Shown: positions 61,388 through 64,000 of the stretch, one piece after another | How the letters are laid out: each line of letters begins with the position of its first letter | How positions within the stretch are numbered: position 1 is the first letter of the stretch | NCBI RefSeq assembly: GCF_005298175.1 | Contig: NZ_SZYH01000001.1 | Location: 1,550,001 to 1,614,000 of the forward strand | DNA length: 64,000 bases | Reading direction: 5' to 3' | From: Marinobacter panjinensis | Lineage (GTDB): Bacteria; Pseudomonadota; Gammaproteobacteria; Pseudomonadales; Oleiphilaceae | Notes under the pieces: generated by a model | Database searches by the model: none | What the model was told of the DNA's origin: nothing | What the model saw: only the letters and a program-made list of their open reading frames with translations | Program-made: the position numbers and the translations under genes

Positions 61388-61762
61388 CTATTCAACCACT
61401 CCAGATCGGGGAACCAGACAATTCATCGCCGTAATGGACAGATCCCGGAACACAGCCTCCGAAGCAATAACACTCGGGAACCTGTCGTAGACCCCACGTC
61501 GGCAGGACGACGTCCTGGCTTCTGCCCCGGAAACGCACTCCGAGAAGGCTTTGGCGTCGCGGTCCTGTCCGGTTGCATCCTCGCACAGTGCAGGAATCCG
61601 GGTAACCACCCAGTCCGTGGCGACACTTCGCTCCACCGGATTCGCAGACAGATTGGTAAAGCGGCTGGCATCAACGGTCTTCGGGCGCTCCCGGGTTTGC
61701 TCCCAGACAACAAACACCAGGGCTGCGGATACCAGTACAACGGTGACCTTGGGAAACTTCAT
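61388..61762 (-). CDS. Small secreted or anchored hypothetical protein, unrecognised
   Basis: A 124-residue protein with an N-terminal signal anchor (VTVVLVSAALVFVVWEQ), then a soluble domain with four Cys residues (ALCED, SECVS, TSSCRRG, AMNCLV) and conserved-looking DWVVTRIP. The even number of cysteines and the leader suggest a periplasmic disulfide-bonded protein. No family is recognised. It is the first gene of a two-gene unit with the 107-residue protein. Confidence 0.65.
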   Translation of the reverse strand: MKFPKVTVVLVSAALVFVVWEQTRERPKTVDASRFTNLSANPVERSVATDWVVTRIPALCEDATGQDRDAKAFSECVSGAEARTSSCRRGVYDRFPSVIASEAVFRDLSITAMNCLVPRSGVVE

Positions 61763-61915
61763 GGGCGCCTTTTCAATCCGGTGGAACAGGCTCGGGATGA
61801 TAAACCCTCAGGAATGTGCTGTCTCGGTTTGCGCGGCTATACTGACTGAGACTTTCCCTGGCAGGGCCGTTCAGGAAAAATGGCCCGATCAATCAAACGA
61901 CAAGGAGTTCTGCAA

Positions 61916-62485
61916 ATGACCACACTGATTGTTGGCCTGGTTCTGTTTCTCGGAGTGCACTCACTATCCATCGTCAACGAACCGCTGCGCAATCGCCTGC
62001 ATGCCTCTTTGGGCGAGGCCGCCTTCAAGGGGCTCTATTCCGTGGCCTCCCTGATCGGCCTGGTGCTTATCATCTGGGGCTACGGCGCTGCCCGTATGGA
62101 TCCGACCGTGATCTACACCCCACCGGGCTGGCTCAGACACCTGGCCATGCTGCTTTTGATCCCGATCTTTCCCCTTCTGTTCGCCACCTATTTTCCCGGC
62201 AAGATCAAGGCAAAACTGGCGCATCCGATGCTGGTAGCGGTCAAGCTCTGGGCACTTGCCCACCTGCTTGCCAACGGCATGCTGCACGACCTGCTGCTGT
62301 TCGGCTCCTTCCTGGCATGGGCAGTGGTCGACCGGATTTCCATGAAGCGCAGAACCCAGCGGTCAATCCCGACCCTGCCGGCGAGCAGGGCGAATGATGC
62401 CATTGCGGTCGTCGGCGGCCTTGCGGTGTATGTGGTGATGGTGTTCTGGGCTCATCAGTGGCTGTTTGGTGTGGCGCCGGTCTGA
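61916..62485 (+). CDS. NnrU family membrane protein
   Basis: A 189-residue membrane protein from the ATG at 61916 (AAGGAG upstream) with five to six helices and the NnrU motifs FLGVHSLSIVNEPLRNRLH, GEAAFKGLYSVASLIGLVL and HPMLVAVKLWALAHLLANGMLHDLLLFGSFLAWAVVDR (in part). The family takes its name from genes near nitric-oxide reductase loci; it is also related to isoprenoid-modifying membrane proteins. No denitrification gene is here. Convergent with the alkyl sulfatase gene. Confidence 0.88.
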   Translation: MTTLIVGLVLFLGVHSLSIVNEPLRNRLHASLGEAAFKGLYSVASLIGLVLIIWGYGAARMDPTVIYTPPGWLRHLAMLLLIPIFPLLFATYFPGKIKAKLAHPMLVAVKLWALAHLLANGMLHDLLLFGSFLAWAVVDRISMKRRTQRSIPTLPASRANDAIAVVGGLAVYVVMVFWAHQWLFGVAPV

Positions 62486-62500
62486 CTTCCGGGAATGCCA

Positions 62501-64000
62501 TCAAGGGGTAACGATATTGAACCTGCCTTCCGGCTTGTCGAGCATTCTGAAGAATCCGATCAGGTCCAGCTTGCTGCCTTCAAAGCTGAGGTCGTCGCTG
62601 AACAGCAGTTCCTTCAGGCCGGCATTACCCACCAGAATGTCAACAAACAGTGGGCGCGTCAGCTTGAGAGTGGCGTCCGCCGATGTATCGTCGCTGATTT
62701 TTCGGTGATGCAGCACTGAGTTCTGCAGGGTCAGCAAGTAACTTTCCTGAAGGTCCGTGAACGTCACTTTGATGGTTGTGGATTTTCCTTCTGCGTCGTC
62801 GGCGTTCAGGCGCACCGCCATACTGTCGAAGAACAGCGATACCGGTGTATGGAGCAGAACCTCACGCATCATCGCCGGCTTGATACCCTCTTCCGGTGCT
62901 CCATGCCGCAACTCATAGGCGCCTGTGAGATAGAAGTCCCGCCAGGGGCCTGACTCCGCCTGGTAGCCAAGCTGGTCGTAAACATTGGCCAGCAATGCTC
63001 TGGCATCCCGGTTATCCGGATCAGCGAAGACCACCTGGTCGAGTAACTCCGCCAGCCAACGGTAGGTGTTCCGACCCTCAGTGACATCCATGTCGGCGGC
63101 GGCATCGAATTCCTGTCGGGCCTGCGCCAGAACCTTTTGGGCACCACCCATCATCTCGACAGTCCGTTTTGCCGACTCGCTTTCAGGGAGGGGATTGAGC
63201 TGAGAGGGGTTAGCGGTAAACCAGCCCATGTAATGCTGATACACCGCCTTGGCGTTGTGGGAGACCGTGCCGTAATAGCCCTGATTATGAAAATCTTTAT
63301 TCAGCGCTGGTGGCAGCTGTAGATTCTCGGCAAGCTCACGGGGCGTGGCGCCATGGTTCATCAGGCGCACGCTCTGATCGTGAATAAACTTGTAGGTATC
63401 GCGCTGCCTGATCAGGAAATCCTCAATGTTGTCCTGCCCCCATAAAGGCCAGTGATGGCTGGCAAAATACACCTCCGCCTCAGAAAACAGATTCCTTGCC
63501 TCATCAATGAACCCGCTCCAGATTCGGGCATCGCGTACCTTTGCTCCCCTGGGCGTGTAAAGGTTGTGCATGTTGCGACTGACCAGCTCCGCGCCACAGA
63601 ATGCTTTTTGCTCCGGCAAGTAGAACGTGAACTCGGACGGTGCCTCGGAACCGGATACGATCTGGAAAACCATCGTCACCCCATCAACAGTGAGCTCGGT
63701 ACCGGTCTCGCTGACAATGTCCGTCGGAGCTGCAAAGCCAAACGTGCCAAACGCCGGGCCCTTACCCAAACCAGTGCCCACGTGGCCGCGGTCGTCCCGT
63801 TCCAGGCGCTTGCCGTACATGAACATGGCTCTTCGAGTCATGGCCGGTCCTGCGATGATGTTCTCGCTGGTGGCCTCTTCCTCAAAGCCCGCTGGCGCAA
63901 TAATTCGCAGGTTGGCTTTCTCGTCATCAGACAAATGCTGAAGAACGCCCTGCACCCCGCCAAAGTGATCAATATGGCTGTGGGTAAACAGAATCGCCCG
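62501..64000 (-). CDS. Alkyl sulfatase (SdsA1 family, MBL fold), 5' end outside window
   Basis: At least 500 residues run off the right edge. The visible N-terminal part reads ILFTHSHIDHFGGVQG, the H-x-H-x-D-H metallo-beta-lactamase metal site (beginning near 63990). The middle helical domain contains YFASHHWPLWG, and the C-terminus is the SCP2-like sterol-carrier fold (TLKLTRPLFVDILVGNAGLKELLFSDDLSFEG in part) typical of SdsA1-type secreted sulfatases, which release sulfate from alkyl sulfates such as dodecyl sulfate. Because the start is outside, the signal peptide cannot be checked. Confidence 0.93.
   Translation of the reverse strand, partial: RAILFTHSHIDHFGGVQGVLQHLSDDEKANLRIIAPAGFEEEATSENIIAGPAMTRRAMFMYGKRLERDDRGHVGTGLGKGPAFGTFGFAAPTDIVSETGTELTVDGVTMVFQIVSGSEAPSEFTFYLPEQKAFCGAELVSRNMHNLYTPRGAKVRDARIWSGFIDEARNLFSEAEVYFASHHWPLWGQDNIEDFLIRQRDTYKFIHDQSVRLMNHGATPRELAENLQLPPALNKDFHNQGYYGTVSHNAKAVYQHYMGWFTANPSQLNPLPESESAKRTVEMMGGAQKVLAQARQEFDAAADMDVTEGRNTYRWLAELLDQVVFADPDNRDARALLANVYDQLGYQAESGPWRDFYLTGAYELRHGAPEEGIKPAMMREVLLHTPVSLFFDSMAVRLNADDAEGKSTTIKVTFTDLQESYLLTLQNSVLHHRKISDDTSADATLKLTRPLFVDILVGNAGLKELLFSDDLSFEGSKLDLIGFFRMLDKPEGRFNIVTP

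Noticed and set aside
1..64000. CRISPR array, tRNA or rRNA genes
   Set aside because: No regularly spaced repeats and no tRNA-like or rRNA-like segments were seen in the gaps between genes.

Overview
The window is a dense stretch of chromosome from a marine gammaproteobacterium. Protein content and gene style (YebG with a LexA box, EfpL/YeiP, DUF3581, PutA beside a large NAD-dependent glutamate dehydrogenase, a TRAP transporter, an SdsA1-type alkyl sulfatase) suggest Marinobacter or a close relative. This is inferred from family resemblance alone, since no rRNA or tRNA lies in the window. There is no prophage, CRISPR array, insertion sequence or tRNA. Convergent pairs are packed tightly, several with overlapping stop codons.

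Layout. 1-4.4 kb: 5'-proximal part of a LemA lipoprotein gene, SOS-controlled yebG, and an Lrp-type regulator divergent from an AstA-like acyltransferase plus a DUF1338 dioxygenase; then a lipid kinase. 4.5-12.5 kb: ZIP and TSUP transporters, an orphan AbiTii-like protein, a MotA/MotB-like pair, a periplasmic binding protein, a fluoroacetate-dehalogenase-like hydrolase, DUF3581, DUF4112 and a zinc-ribbon membrane protein. 12.6-19.5 kb: an amidohydrolase with a shortened N-terminal domain, an SpmA-SpmB fusion, then a formate/nitrite transporter with a PP2C-kinase fusion. That pair sits behind a sigma-54-like promoter and a leader with an intrinsic terminator and an ANTAR-like antiterminator hairpin. 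A cysteine-less racemase-family protein and a 38-bp perfect palindrome follow. 19.4-27 kb: housekeeping envelope, transport and RNA-modification genes.

27-46.4 kb is the most coherent block. PutA and a short-form large glutamate dehydrogenase are transcribed leftward. Divergent from them run a PutR-like Lrp regulator, a LysR regulator, a DUF1445 protein (D-glutamate cyclase/hydro-lyase family), a complete DctP-Q-M TRAP transporter, a DUF2848 protein, an amidase, an unrecognised two-fold-repeat membrane protein, an old-yellow-enzyme oxidoreductase and the 5-oxoprolinase genes pxpA-pxpB-pxpC. The genes point to uptake of 5-oxoproline or a related lactam/cyclic imide, its opening to glutamate, and entry into the TCA cycle through glutamate dehydrogenase, next to proline catabolism. 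The amidase, DUF2848, membrane protein and oxidoreductase do not belong to the known 5-oxoproline route and suggest a modified substrate. This cluster is the best candidate in the window for an undescribed pathway.

46.4-64 kb: EfpL, threonine aldolase, a crotonase, a giant DUF2339 membrane protein, small membrane proteins, a decayed EamA/AraC patch, an Omp85-family outer-membrane protein, an Acg-like nitroreductase, a CPBP protease / serine hydrolase / DUF2860 run, an SDR, several small unknowns, an NnrU-family protein and a 5'-truncated (by the window edge) alkyl sulfatase.
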